Part shown: in pieces, positions 34,448 through 42,775 of the stretch
Numbering within the stretch: the stretch's first letter is position 1
Layout: every line of letters starts with the position of its first letter
Origin: Desulfobacteraceae bacterium
GTDB lineage: Bacteria; Desulfobacterota; Desulfobacteria; Desulfobacterales; Desulfosalsimonadaceae
Length of the DNA: 55,773 bases
Assembly: GCA_011389515.1 (NCBI GenBank)
Contig: JAABUA010000016.1
Coordinates: forward strand, 1 to 55,773
Reading direction: 5' to 3'
Program-made: the position numbers and the translations under genes
Notes under the pieces: model-generated
Seen by the model: the letters and a program-made list of their open reading frames with translations, nothing else
The model's database searches: none
What the model was told of the DNA's origin: nothing

Positions 34448-34534
34448 ATCTTGCATTGAAACCCAGAAAAATCAGGCGTCAAAAAGACCCGTGACTTTCC
34501 GTCCCAATTTCATACCTGTTTTTGCTTTTACCTG
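34434..34534 (-). ncRNA. GEMM-I cyclic-dinucleotide riboswitch aptamer
   Basis: Read on the minus strand the region shows the GEMM-I landmarks in order: GCAAAAACAGG, a GAAA tetraloop stem (GGTATGAAATTGGGAC), the core GGAAAGTCACGGGTCT, a variable stem, and the 3' strand ATAACCGGACTGCC. This matches the c-di-GMP-I riboswitch pattern known from Geobacter and relatives. It lies about 140 bases upstream of the GGDEF/HD-GYP gene on the same strand. The rest of the gap 34535-34625 shows nothing else. Confidence 0.8.
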
Positions 34535-34625
34535 CTATAAGTAATAATAACGGGTGCAAGTGGCATGTCAAATGGATTTCATCTCAAATTGGTTATCGAT
34601 CGAAAAGATCCACAGTAAAGCATCC

Positions 34626-35144
34626 CTAATTGATTGACTGTGAATTAATGTTCGCACCTTCGATCTCTTTCAGTTTATCCCTGGCTGCCTGGTTGTCAGG
34701 GTTGGCATTGATTTCGTCAACAAGGGCATCTTCAGCACTTTGCCGGAGTCCCTTTCGGAGAAAGACCATGGCCCGATGATAGTGCATGCCGATTTCCATC
34801 TCCTTTTCGTCCCGTATTTTCTCTGCTTTCATCATTCCTGCATGGGCATCCACGTTGGTTTCATCCGCATGGAGAGCTTTTTCATAATACTCGACCGCCG
34901 TTTCAGTTTCTCCGTTTTCAATGTAGGTTTGCGCAACCCGCACCAACTTTTCGGCTTCCTCGGCTTTTTCCGCTCGTATTCGCTCCCGTTCCGCATCTAT
35001 CCGACGCTGTTTGTGCTCCTCGATCTTGATGACTTCGTCAGCGATACCGCGCGGGGTGGTCCTGATTTCAATGTAGTGATCCGCGGCCCATGAAACTGCC
35101 GGGATTGTAAAAAATAGCATTAAAATGATTATTCCAGATCTCAT
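34626..35144 (-). CDS. Exported TPR-repeat protein
   Basis: The start is set at 35144 (MRSGIIILMLFF) with AAGGAGA seven bases upstream; the frame is open 31 residues further, without support. 172 residues. A signal peptide ends near SWAADHY. A strongly charged helix follows (IEEHKQRRIDAERERIRAEKAEEAEKL), then two to three TPR units (AQTYIENGETETAVEYYEKALHAD and AMVFLRKGLRQSAEDALVDEINANPDN). It is probably a periplasmic scaffold. The gene follows the acetoacetate-decarboxylase-like gene after 85 bases. Confidence 0.75.
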   Translation of the reverse strand: MRSGIIILMLFFTIPAVSWAADHYIEIRTTPRGIADEVIKIEEHKQRRIDAERERIRAEKAEEAEKLVRVAQTYIENGETETAVEYYEKALHADETNVDAHAGMMKAEKIRDEKEMEIGMHYHRAMVFLRKGLRQSAEDALVDEINANPDNQAARDKLKEIEGANINSQSIN

Positions 35145-35229
35145 AGAAATTCTCCTTAGCGGCTGAAAAAGCAGGCTGCACCTCTTTTGGTTTTGCCTTT
35201 TTGACCGGTACAAGAGCAGTCCCGGACAT

Positions 35230-36072
35230 TTACGCATTGCTGTCGGTCAAATAAGATACGATGTGCGATCCCTCCTCATTGGCTCCCCGGTATCCATTAA
35301 ATGCCTGGACGTTTCGCTCAATACACTTTCCGGCCGGCAGGATGCCTGCGCGTTCCACATAGTACTTGGATACCAGCGGCGCCCTGGCAATCCCCATTTC
35401 GGAAATGGACCTGGCCACAGGATGATCACCTAATTTCAGAAACGAATCCTTGGGGCCCACCGACATGCGATAGGTACCCTCTTGGGCAACCGACGTTTCG
35501 ATTAATTGATGATCCAGTACGGAAAACGTGATTAGCGGCTTCGTGTCGGTCATGTAAATGCCTGACCGTCCAACCCGAAGGGTGAGGATGTGGGCTTCTT
35601 TTTCGGTCATGCAGCATTCCATGTATTCGGGCGTGATGGTAAAGTCCATATTGGCGGTAAACTTGGTATACCCCCATTGCCCCCTTCCCGCGTCCCGTGC
35701 AATGAGATTTGTTACAGGAAGATGAAGGACCAAAACACCGAAGCCGGGGTAGCGGCTTTCCTTCAAGGCCGGGATCGCCAATGAAGGCGGTTTTTCCCCA
35801 TACACCACCGGTACGCCAACCACTACCTCGCCATAGGGTCCGATCGTGGTGTCGATGTAATTGAAGGCACCGACGGCAACCAGCGCTTTTGCCGGGGAGA
35901 GCCGCACGGGGTGCAGGTAGTCGGACGGCATCAGTGTCTTTATTTTTCGGGCATCGGCAATAAAATAGAGTGCAAAAAAATCGTCTCGATAATACAGCAC
36001 CGGCAGTTCAAAGGTGCTGTTCCCATGGGTTACGGTATTGCCTGGACGTGTGTTTGCAAAAAATTGCACCAT
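35230..36072 (-). CDS. Acetoacetate decarboxylase family protein
   Basis: 280 residues, ATG preceded by AAAGGATAAGAAC. The family fold is visible in LPVLYYRDDFFALYFIADARKIKTLMP, VGAFNYIDTTIGPYGEVVVGVP and GQWGYTKFTANMDF. The lysine in GYTK occupies the position of the Schiff-base lysine of acetoacetate decarboxylase (GYPK in the classical enzyme). Many such homologues do not decarboxylate acetoacetate, so only the family is certain. It lacks a signal peptide. No CoA-transferase is adjacent, unlike solventogenic clusters. Confidence 0.82.
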   Translation of the reverse strand: MVQFFANTRPGNTVTHGNSTFELPVLYYRDDFFALYFIADARKIKTLMPSDYLHPVRLSPAKALVAVGAFNYIDTTIGPYGEVVVGVPVVYGEKPPSLAIPALKESRYPGFGVLVLHLPVTNLIARDAGRGQWGYTKFTANMDFTITPEYMECCMTEKEAHILTLRVGRSGIYMTDTKPLITFSVLDHQLIETSVAQEGTYRMSVGPKDSFLKLGDHPVARSISEMGIARAPLVSKYYVERAGILPAGKCIERNVQAFNGYRGANEEGSHIVSYLTDSNA

Positions 36073-36443
36073 GTTCTTATCCTTTTAACGGATTTCCGGC
36101 AATCGACGTTCGATTTTTTTAATTTCCGTTGCCTGTTCAGCATTGTGCGCCGGAGAAATCGATGGCATGCCACACTTTGTTTGAAAAAAGGATCCATTGG
36201 GTTGAGAACTGATCCGGTCTCCCGCTATGGGTAAGATAAACATAAAAAAGGGAAAATGCCATAAACCAAACCAGCCGACCCGCCTTGGTCCAAAAACCTG
36301 GACCACGTGAGATTGTTTTTGAGATAGCGTGTAGTGTATTTTCAACCGAAGAGGAAATATTATTGGTAATGGGTGTGCAACGCCATTACCTTTAATATGG
36401 ATGATAAACATCAATCATCAGCAATCAATATGGAAACAACGAG
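36073..36443. other. Gap upstream of a decayed small gene
   Basis: No credible gene. It contains the solo palindromic end (36309-36333) and a hairpin GGTAATGG...CCATTACC (36364-36389) followed by TTTAAT, which could be a weak terminator. Confidence 0.45.
36309..36333. repeat. Solo end of the palindromic element family
   Basis: GATTGTTTTTGAGATAGCGT followed by GTA matches the right end of the element at 20247-20389 (TTTTTTTTGAGATAGCTTGTA). No matching left end was found nearby. Confidence 0.55.
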
Positions 36444-36623
36444 ATGTTAAAAAAATCATAATTTTGGGCATTATGGGCATTATCCTTTCAACCACTGTTT
36501 CCCGGATGCCAGCAACTCGGCAAGTGAACGGAGGAAGGTGTCGAAGAAGTCGGGGAATGGGCAGAGGAATTCGAGAAAGGGTATGAAAAACAAGTGAAGA
36601 AGAGATTAAGGAAGGCCTCATGA
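36444..36623 (+). pseudogene. Decayed small lipoprotein gene upstream of the SGNH hydrolase
   Basis: Three frames carry consecutive pieces of what looks like one small lipoprotein: a hydrophobic signal (KKIIILGIMGIILS), a lipobox-like LFPGCQQLGK, and a charged helix (EEGVEEVGEWAEEFEKGYEKQ then VKKRLRKAS) that stops at 36621-36623. That stop overlaps the ATG of the next gene (ATGA), as in a coupled operon. At least two small indels, one in a run of A at 36449-36455, would be needed. Could be chance; moderate to low confidence. Confidence 0.35.
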
Positions 36624-37654
36624 AATTTATCTTACGGTTTTTTATCCTTTGTATTTTATCGGTTGGCGGGGTTTTGGTTTTGCAGAATCCACTGCATGCT
36701 CAGCCTTATACCGATATTGTAGCCTTTGGCGACAGTCTGACCGATTTTGGCGGTCTCGCCGTCTATAACGGCCATTTTCCTGAACCCATAGACGATTTTC
36801 CAAAAGCCATGACCAATGACCGGGTCTGGATACAATATTTAGCAGATGAATGGGGCGCTGACCTGGACAATAATGCTATTGGGGGAGCGGAAACCGATGA
36901 GCACACAAGCAGTCAGATACAGGAATTATCCGATATTGGTGTGATACCGGATTTAAGTTATCTGGGCCAGGTATCCCGCTATATTGATGAAGATAGAACG
37001 TTTCCGCCAGCGGATACCCTATTTGTCGTATGGATCGGAGGGAACGATTTTCTCGGATTCAACTTCGCGCAAGGGGATCAAAACCAGTTTGTCAATGAGA
37101 CCATCGGAAATATTAGAAGTGGGTTAAACGATCTGGCCGCAGAGGCAGGCGCCCGGATTTTCCTGGTGCTCAAACTGCCGGATATGGGAAAAATTCCCGA
37201 ATACAATGACAATACAGAAATTTCAGAAAAGGCGACTGCCCTTGCCCGTGACTTTAATGTAGCCCTTGAAAATACGTTGGCCAATTTTACACAGGCGAAT
37301 TCCGACGTTCGGGTGTATGTTTTCGATGTCTTTGATTTTATAAACGAGCTAATTGCCTCCGGCAACTTTGCCAATGCAACCGGCACGTACCTGGAAATAG
37401 ATGAGGACGGCGACTGGACCGGCGACTTTAATGGCCCGGCGGACGAATTCATATTCTGGGACGAAATCCATCCCACGGATCGGACCCACAGACTTTTAGC
37501 CCAGGAGGCAGACCAACTGGAAGGTTCCCCCCACATCGTTCTCGGATCGTCTCTGCCGCTCCCGCCGACAGATGACGATAGTATTGAACCTGAAAAGGAC
37601 GACGACAGCACTTGTTTTATAACCATCATTGCGGCTCAATGGCTTGAACCTTAA
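36620..37654 (+). CDS. Secreted SGNH/GDSL hydrolase
   Basis: 344 residues. A signal peptide ends near PLHAQP. The block I serine is in IVAFGDSLTDFGG, block III asparagine in VVWIGGNDFLG, and the catalytic Asp-His in FWDEIHPTDRTHRLLA. It resembles autotransporter-type GDSL esterases (thermolabile haemolysin/phospholipase-like). The C-terminus is odd: after an acidic linker (PPTDDDSIEPEKDDDST) it ends CFITIIAAQWLEP. This looks like a damaged version of the CFIATAAYGS-type tail found on many exported Deltaproteobacterial proteins. The enzyme core is complete, so hydrolase activity on lipids or carbohydrate esters is likely. Confidence 0.88.
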   Translation: MKFILRFFILCILSVGGVLVLQNPLHAQPYTDIVAFGDSLTDFGGLAVYNGHFPEPIDDFPKAMTNDRVWIQYLADEWGADLDNNAIGGAETDEHTSSQIQELSDIGVIPDLSYLGQVSRYIDEDRTFPPADTLFVVWIGGNDFLGFNFAQGDQNQFVNETIGNIRSGLNDLAAEAGARIFLVLKLPDMGKIPEYNDNTEISEKATALARDFNVALENTLANFTQANSDVRVYVFDVFDFINELIASGNFANATGTYLEIDEDGDWTGDFNGPADEFIFWDEIHPTDRTHRLLAQEADQLEGSPHIVLGSSLPLPPTDDDSIEPEKDDDSTCFITIIAAQWLEP

Positions 37655-37734
37655 GATGCGATGATCAGTAATCGCCACGGTATCCTCGTAAAACAAGCTT
37701 AAAAAAGGGGCGATATTATACTATGCTGTCTTAC

Positions 37735-37777
37735 TACAAGCCATCTCAAAAAAATCTTTTTTTTGAGATGGCTTGTA
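37735..37777. terminator. 43-bp perfect palindrome, bidirectional terminator or minimal MITE
   Basis: TACAAGCCATCTCAAAA at the left and its complement at the right form a stem of about 20 bp with almost no loop. The ends match the palindromic family (TAnAAnCnATCTCAAAA). It lies between the SGNH hydrolase gene and the converging esterase fragment and can end transcription from both. Confidence 0.75.
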
Positions 37778-37854
37778 TTCTCTGAATAATTTAAAGAGAG
37801 AGGGGGTCAATACCCCCTCTCTTTAACACCTCTATGGGGCCGGTTTGTCTTGTC

Positions 37855-38240
37855 TTATTCACCAGGAGGCATTGAACAATCGCTGCATTCTATATTCAAC
37901 CATGGCATTGCTCCATGCCCGCGTGTTCCACCCTGGTTTCCGACCATCGCTTCAATCCATTCGGTAAAATAAATCCCTTCAGATATTTCTGTATAAAAAA
38001 GAGGTGACATCATGATCGTGTGAGTATCGCCCGGGGCTATGTAGTAACGATAATTAGGCGATTCAGCAGCTTCATATGCAAACTCGAGCATCTGATCATG
38101 CCAGTCCTTCCAGGAGCTGGACCAAAAGAATGGATAACCCCAAATAAAGGGATTTGTCTCTGGGTATTTATCAATGTCTAACATTACCGCATAAAAGAAA
38201 GTCTGATTCCAATCCCAAGCGGTTGTATACTGCCCAATTT
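37855..38240 (-). pseudogene. C-terminal fragment of a pectin-acetylesterase-like protein
   Basis: The frame begins in the middle of a protein (IGQYTTAWDWNQTFFYAVMLDIDKY) and continues to a normal end (NYRYYIAPGDTHTIMMSP, GIYFTEWIEAMVG, MPWLNIECSDC). The histidine in GDTHT fits the catalytic His of pectin-acetylesterase/vtpJ-therm-like hydrolases. The nucleophile part is missing. Immediately upstream lies half a GEMM riboswitch, so a deletion has joined the leader to the tail of the gene. About 129 residues remain; no function expected. Confidence 0.65.
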
Positions 38241-38280
38241 TGTGACTTTCCGTCCCAATTTCACAATTGGTTTGGCCTTA
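38241..38280 (-). pseudogene. 5' half of a GEMM riboswitch, truncated
   Basis: Minus-strand sequence GGCCAAACCAATTGTGAAAT continues into TGGGACGGAAAGTCAC. It shares 22 identical bases with the intact riboswitch at 34491-34512. The 3' half (ATAACCGG...GCC) is absent; instead the esterase-like coding sequence follows directly. The remaining gap to 38515 shows no gene. Confidence 0.7.
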
Positions 38281-38515
38281 TCATAATATTTAAATATGTC
38301 CGAAAAATACGGTTGTCAAATATCCCTGCAATTTTTTAAAAATTGTCTGATTTTGTAAAATGCAGTTCGGTTATTGCGCCTCCTGATAGATGTCCCCTCT
38401 GGATTACACACTGGTGGCAAAGTTGCTGCATGACATCTCGGATCATGGGGTTGTATTTAAACAATCATTCGATATCAAGCTCAATTTCAATCCCAAGGTC
38501 CTGTTTCGGCCACGG

Positions 38516-40930
38516 CTATATCCGGTTTTCCAACCGGCTGATGATCTCGTTCTGGATAGGAGCACCTAAATCGATGTAGGTAGCGTTGTAACCGCCGACC
38601 TTTACGATCAGGTCTCGGTATTCTTCGGGGTGGGTTTGGGCATCCCTGAGGGTTTCGGTGGAGACAACGGTAGGCTGAAGCTGCATGCCGCCTTGATCGA
38701 AATAGGTCTTCATGAGTTGATAGAATTTGTCGATGTTTTCTTCTTTTTCAAGGTTCTGGGGGTGAATGCGGACATTTACGGCTACGCCGTTGGCAGTAAG
38801 ATCATAATTGAGCTTGGCAAGTGAATTCAAAATGGCGGTGATTCCGTTTGCCTCAGTCCCGTTTACCGGCGAGAGGGAGTTTGAGAGCGGGTCAAAGGCC
38901 TTGCGGCCGTCTGGAGTGGGTTTGGTAACAAAGCCTTCAATCACGTGAACGCCCATAGAATAAGCTCCTGCATTGTATCTTCCCCCCCGCAGAGGGGCAT
39001 ATTTTGCCACTTCTCGGGTGAAAAGATCCCATAGGCGGCAGGCAAACTCATCGATATCGGCCTGGTCGTTTCCCCATTTGGCATATTTGCGGATCAGGTT
39101 CTGGCGTAAAACTTCCTGCCCATCGAAATTGGTGTTCAGTATTTCGACGAGCTCAGGCAGCGAAACAATGTTGTCCTCATAAACGGCTTTTTTGATGATG
39201 TAAAGTGAATTTACCAGAGTGGCGAATCCGTAGGCGGTAATCGATGAAAAATTGTATTTGGCGCCGCCACAGACATGATCCCTCCCCGTTTCCATGCAGC
39301 CATCAAGCATGGCCGAGACAAAGGGGTGTTGGAAGCGCTTCATGGTTTCGGCATCCCCGATTTCCGCAATCCGGACGGTGCGCTTCACATTGAAAGCCAG
39401 TTGCCTGGTAAAGGCATCATAGAAGTCGTCAAAGGAGGCAAAATTGGCCGGATCACCGGTCTGAAGGCCATCGATCAGGCCGAACAGGCCGCTGACGCCG
39501 TTGTTTAACACCAGTTCGAGTACCCCGGGCAGATTCATGAACATCCGACCGGTTGCGGCAAAGCTGTTTCCCTGGCCGGTGGGCTCCACGCAGCCGATGA
39601 TCACGTAATCCCTGGCATCCTGCGTGGAATAGCCGGCCTTTTCCAGTGCCGGCACGATGACATCATCATTGTAAAAGGCAATTCCGGAAGTTGATTTAAA
39701 GACTGATACGGCCGCCTTGAAAAAGGCTTTCGGCGTGTGCTTGTGAATGCGCACGGACAGGTCGGTGGTAAACGCCTTCAGGTTTGCGTAGGCTTCCAGA
39801 AACAAATAGGAGAGTTCATTGGTGGCATCGGAACCGTCTTTATTTACCCCGGAGATGGTTATGGCCTGTGTGTTCTGCCCCAGGGCGTTGGCGATGGCGG
39901 TCAATTCTGCCGGGATCAGGGTTACATTCCAGGTCAGTTTCAGGTTCAGCTCCTCGATGAGTTCAAGCGCCGATTCCCGAGTAATCCTATTCGCTTGCAG
40001 GTCCTTTTCGTAATAAGGCCAGAGGATCTGGTCCAACCGGCCCGGGGCAAGGACGCTGCGCTGGTAGTTGATGTTGGCGATATTCTGGGTAAACCAGATA
40101 AATGATACCGCCTCGTAGAATGTGTCTGGGACTGCTGCCCTGAACTTTACCAACATCTCCCCAATAGCCCTCAACTCGGCTTTCCGGGATTCGATCATCT
40201 CCCTGTCCATCATTTGAAACGCCAGCTCGGAATAGCGCTTCGCAAATCCAATGGCGGCGCGGTAATATATTTTTACGGCCTCATAAAAATCATGCTTTTC
40301 TTTGTATTCGGGATCGTCTGCGACAAGTTGGTGCTGATAATGATCCGCTTCCTCAATAATGCCAAGGTAGCCAAGCCGCAGGAGCTTTTCGTATCCGGCG
40401 GACAGGTGCCCCTCTGTGGTACCGGTCTGGATGGCGATATTGGGCACCAAGGGCGCTATACCTTCGGTTGCCGAGATCAACCCCTCTTGATACAGCTGTT
40501 CCGGAATGATGTCGCCGGCAAGTGATCTACCCTTCCAGTAGGGGATTATCTCCATGAGGGTGTCGATATCCTTGTCCTTGATGAAAAAAGGTTGGGGGTG
40601 ACGTTTTGCCAGTTCCTCATAGGTGGATCGCTGGTCCAGTGCCTCGTAAAAACGCTGGAGATCGAGATTAACCTTTTCACCCAGGTTTTTTCCGGTTTCG
40701 TTTCCCACCAGCAGTTCATCGTCGCGGATAAATATGGTCATGTGCTCAAGGGTTCGAGCAAGGCCTTCGGCCCGCCGGATGATTTCCGGCGCCTCCGGTT
40801 TCTGACGGTGCGCTTCGGTGAAGTATTTCATCCGTTCAATGCAGATTTCATAGCGGCACGACAGGAGTTCTTCTTTCATCCGGGATGTTCTTGAGGATGC
40901 TACTTGGGCGGAAGCTTTTTGTGCGGACAT
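38516..40930 (-). CDS. Glycyl-radical enzyme (PFL-like, GCVEP eliminase class)
   Basis: The start is taken at 40930 (MSAQKASAQ), with CAGGAGA seven bases upstream; the frame extends 16 residues further. 804 residues, full length for the family. The catalytic cysteine and acid are in VIIGCVEPTGQG (Cys447, Glu449), and the glycyl-radical loop is VKVGGYNATYIDLG (Gly780). The usual arginine before this loop (RVSGY) is replaced by lysine. Single GCVEP instead of CysCys indicates a dehydratase or C-N/C-S/C-C lyase rather than pyruvate formate-lyase. No activating enzyme, shell protein or substrate transporter lies nearby, so the substrate cannot be named. Confidence 0.9.
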   Translation of the reverse strand: MSAQKASAQVASSRTSRMKEELLSCRYEICIERMKYFTEAHRQKPEAPEIIRRAEGLARTLEHMTIFIRDDELLVGNETGKNLGEKVNLDLQRFYEALDQRSTYEELAKRHPQPFFIKDKDIDTLMEIIPYWKGRSLAGDIIPEQLYQEGLISATEGIAPLVPNIAIQTGTTEGHLSAGYEKLLRLGYLGIIEEADHYQHQLVADDPEYKEKHDFYEAVKIYYRAAIGFAKRYSELAFQMMDREMIESRKAELRAIGEMLVKFRAAVPDTFYEAVSFIWFTQNIANINYQRSVLAPGRLDQILWPYYEKDLQANRITRESALELIEELNLKLTWNVTLIPAELTAIANALGQNTQAITISGVNKDGSDATNELSYLFLEAYANLKAFTTDLSVRIHKHTPKAFFKAAVSVFKSTSGIAFYNDDVIVPALEKAGYSTQDARDYVIIGCVEPTGQGNSFAATGRMFMNLPGVLELVLNNGVSGLFGLIDGLQTGDPANFASFDDFYDAFTRQLAFNVKRTVRIAEIGDAETMKRFQHPFVSAMLDGCMETGRDHVCGGAKYNFSSITAYGFATLVNSLYIIKKAVYEDNIVSLPELVEILNTNFDGQEVLRQNLIRKYAKWGNDQADIDEFACRLWDLFTREVAKYAPLRGGRYNAGAYSMGVHVIEGFVTKPTPDGRKAFDPLSNSLSPVNGTEANGITAILNSLAKLNYDLTANGVAVNVRIHPQNLEKEENIDKFYQLMKTYFDQGGMQLQPTVVSTETLRDAQTHPEEYRDLIVKVGGYNATYIDLGAPIQNEIISRLENRI

Positions 40931-41318
40931 TTTTCTATCTCCTGCTGATTGAGGAATTAAAGAAAAAGGACTGGCCAAAGAAATGCTGGAGATTAAACTC
41001 TAACTAAAAATTGTATATCCATTTAATTTCGCTGTCCAGTTATAACACCAAGGTGCAAGTAACAAGTAATCTGTCCGGTATTGTAGCACGTGATCTGTCC
41101 GGTTTACTACAATCACTTTTAAAAGGTGGCTATGAGACCATTGACACATAAGGTTTTGCGATCACTACGGCTACATGCCTCCCGGTAACATCCCCCCTCT
41201 GGATTGAACACTAGTGACTACAGTCCTCTCAGCGACAACCCCTCCCTGTCGTGCACATTGCCGATATTTTCCATCACGCTGTCCATCCTCAACAAAGTTC
41301 TGCATGCCCGGCGAAGCG
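40931..41318. other. Intergenic region with short repeats
   Basis: No coding frame is supported. ATCTGTCCGGT occurs twice (near 41069 and 41091), possibly an IS end. CCCCTCTGGATT near 41193 also occurs near 38396, on the other side of the glycyl-radical-enzyme gene, with similar following bases (ACAC..GTG). This weak repeat pair brackets the gene. Confidence 0.35.
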
Positions 41319-42188
41319 CTACCTTCCCGGAGGCTGTATTTTTCGCCAAGTTCCCATGACCACCCGAATCCGGTCCTCTTTCAGGTTGCGTATCGTGTTG
41401 GTGGCTTTTTCAGCGGCATCAGGACCGATAACAATTTGAAGTCCAGGTGGAGCCGGTCCCTTTGCTCGTCCGGCAGCGGCACTTTTTTTTATCCTGGAAC
41501 GGATGTCTTCGAACCATTTAAGGCATGCGTCGGTTTCATTCTGCATCGCGACCTTGGCAAAGCCGGCCGCATTGAGAAGGCCGCATAGTTCGGGCTCCCC
41601 GGGCAGGTGGTCCATGGAAGCATCCGAAGCCCACTGCACAGGATAATGACGTCCGGGCGCGGTTCCGGCCACCACGTCGTAAAAGGCCAGTGTACCGCCA
41701 GGCGCCAACACCCGGTGAATCTCACCGAACAAAAGCGCTTTGTCCGAGATATTCATCAAGGTGTGCTGTGACCAGGCCACATCAAACGTTTCCGGGGCAA
41801 AAGGCAGACGCATCATGTCACCCCGGAGAAAGGCGGTGCCCCGCTCCATTCCGACCATCTTCGTGAGCATACAGGCGGCTTCGACAAACTCTTCCATGAG
41901 GTCAAGGCCCACAACCCGGGCATCGTGCTCGGCTGCAAGTAGCCGAGCGGGTCCGCCCAGCCCGCACCCCAGATCGAGTATCTGCATGCCGGGACTGATG
42001 CATGCCAACCGGGCAAGATCCCGGGTAGCCTCCCGGCCCCGCATGTGAAATTCATCGAAAGCAGCGCTGTCTTCATAGGTGCAGAGGGTTTTTCCAGATT
42101 TTTCGAGGGCGGCTAAAATTTCCTCTCCGAGGCCGTGGCGCCGGTAGTGACCGGTCAGGCTTCCGTCTCGTGCATCTTGAGATGTCAT
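41319..42188 (-). CDS. Class I SAM-dependent methyltransferase
   Basis: The start is at 42188 (MTSQDARDGSL), with GAGGT eight bases upstream; an in-frame ATG 11 codons earlier lacks support. 289 residues. SAM-binding motif I is ILDLGCGLGGPARLLA, the acidic end of beta-2 is VVGLDLMEEF, and motif post-I/II is FDVAWSQHTLMNISD. This arrangement resembles glycine/sarcosine and small-molecule methyltransferases (ubiE/CFA-like Methyltransf_11). The C-terminal helix-rich tail (IRSRIKKSAAAGRAKG) is unusual. Stand-alone gene; substrate unknown. Confidence 0.85.
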   Translation of the reverse strand: MTSQDARDGSLTGHYRRHGLGEEILAALEKSGKTLCTYEDSAAFDEFHMRGREATRDLARLACISPGMQILDLGCGLGGPARLLAAEHDARVVGLDLMEEFVEAACMLTKMVGMERGTAFLRGDMMRLPFAPETFDVAWSQHTLMNISDKALLFGEIHRVLAPGGTLAFYDVVAGTAPGRHYPVQWASDASMDHLPGEPELCGLLNAAGFAKVAMQNETDACLKWFEDIRSRIKKSAAAGRAKGPAPPGLQIVIGPDAAEKATNTIRNLKEDRIRVVMGTWRKIQPPGR

Positions 42189-42406
42189 GGTTCTATACCT
42201 CTTGCATTGGGCGGCAGGCACACTGACTGCCGGGTATATCCTATCACGCTATAGCAGATGACGGGCTCTATCTTATTTTTCACATAGACCTCACCACTGT
42301 TTTCCAGATGGCCACTGTGTTACGCAGAAATGTCTTTCAAAGATAGTAATCCTCCCAGGCTAATCAATCAAACCGCCGGGAGCGGAATCGACCTGCCTGA
42401 GGCGGC

Positions 42407-42661
42407 ATTGCATGCTTCCGGCGGGAAAATCCGGAACTCGCGCTGACAAAATTCCTTGAAAGGGGGAGGTTGCCCCGGGAAAACAGTCAGTACAGAGAAC
42501 ACCTGGAGGAGGTTCTAAAACGGACCCGGAAAATCATGGAGCGGACCCGGAAACTAGAGGCGACCAATTTGCGGTTCAACAATGAATTCAACGAACGAAA
42601 AGCCTTGAAACAAAGGCTGAAAAACAGCCTTGGGACTCTCAAAAAAACCATATATTTTTGA
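42407..42661 (+). pseudogene. Fragment of a sensor-kinase linker (coiled coil)
   Basis: The open frame (up to about 84 codons, no good start) encodes a charged coiled coil (YREHLEEVLKRTRKIMERTR, then KLEATNLRFNNEFNERKALK). It strongly resembles the linker before PAS or kinase domains (LEEVLxERTRELEATNxRL). The frame stops shortly after KQRLKNSLGTLKK. No sensor or kinase domain remains, so this is probably a relic. The best in-frame start, TTG at 42470, is directly against AGGGGGAGG and thus badly spaced. Confidence 0.45.
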
Positions 42662-42662
42662 C

Positions 42663-42678
42663 ACGCCGATATCGGCGT
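42663..42678. promoter_or_regulatory. 16-bp perfect palindrome
   Basis: ACGCCGATATCGGCGT, with no loop. It lies two bases after the kinase relic and about 100 bases before the duplicated lipoprotein gene, so it could be a dimeric regulator site for that gene. No protein can be assigned. Confidence 0.35.
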
Positions 42679-42775
42679 CTAATTATTCATTATAGCAAGG
42701 AAACTTGACGGCTGGAACGCTTCGGAAAACCGTTTTCCCTGCTTATTATACTTGGAGTATAAAAAGGAAACGATC

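Noticed and set aside
36085-36414. 109-codon minus-strand frame upstream of the acetoacetate-decarboxylase-like gene
   Set aside because: No family features, no ribosome binding site and it runs through a palindromic-element end.
42680-42775. Possible riboswitch in the leader of the duplicated lipoprotein gene
   Set aside because: Some GGAAAC/GGAACGC motifs and a small hairpin are present, but the order of GEMM or other known aptamer landmarks is not there.
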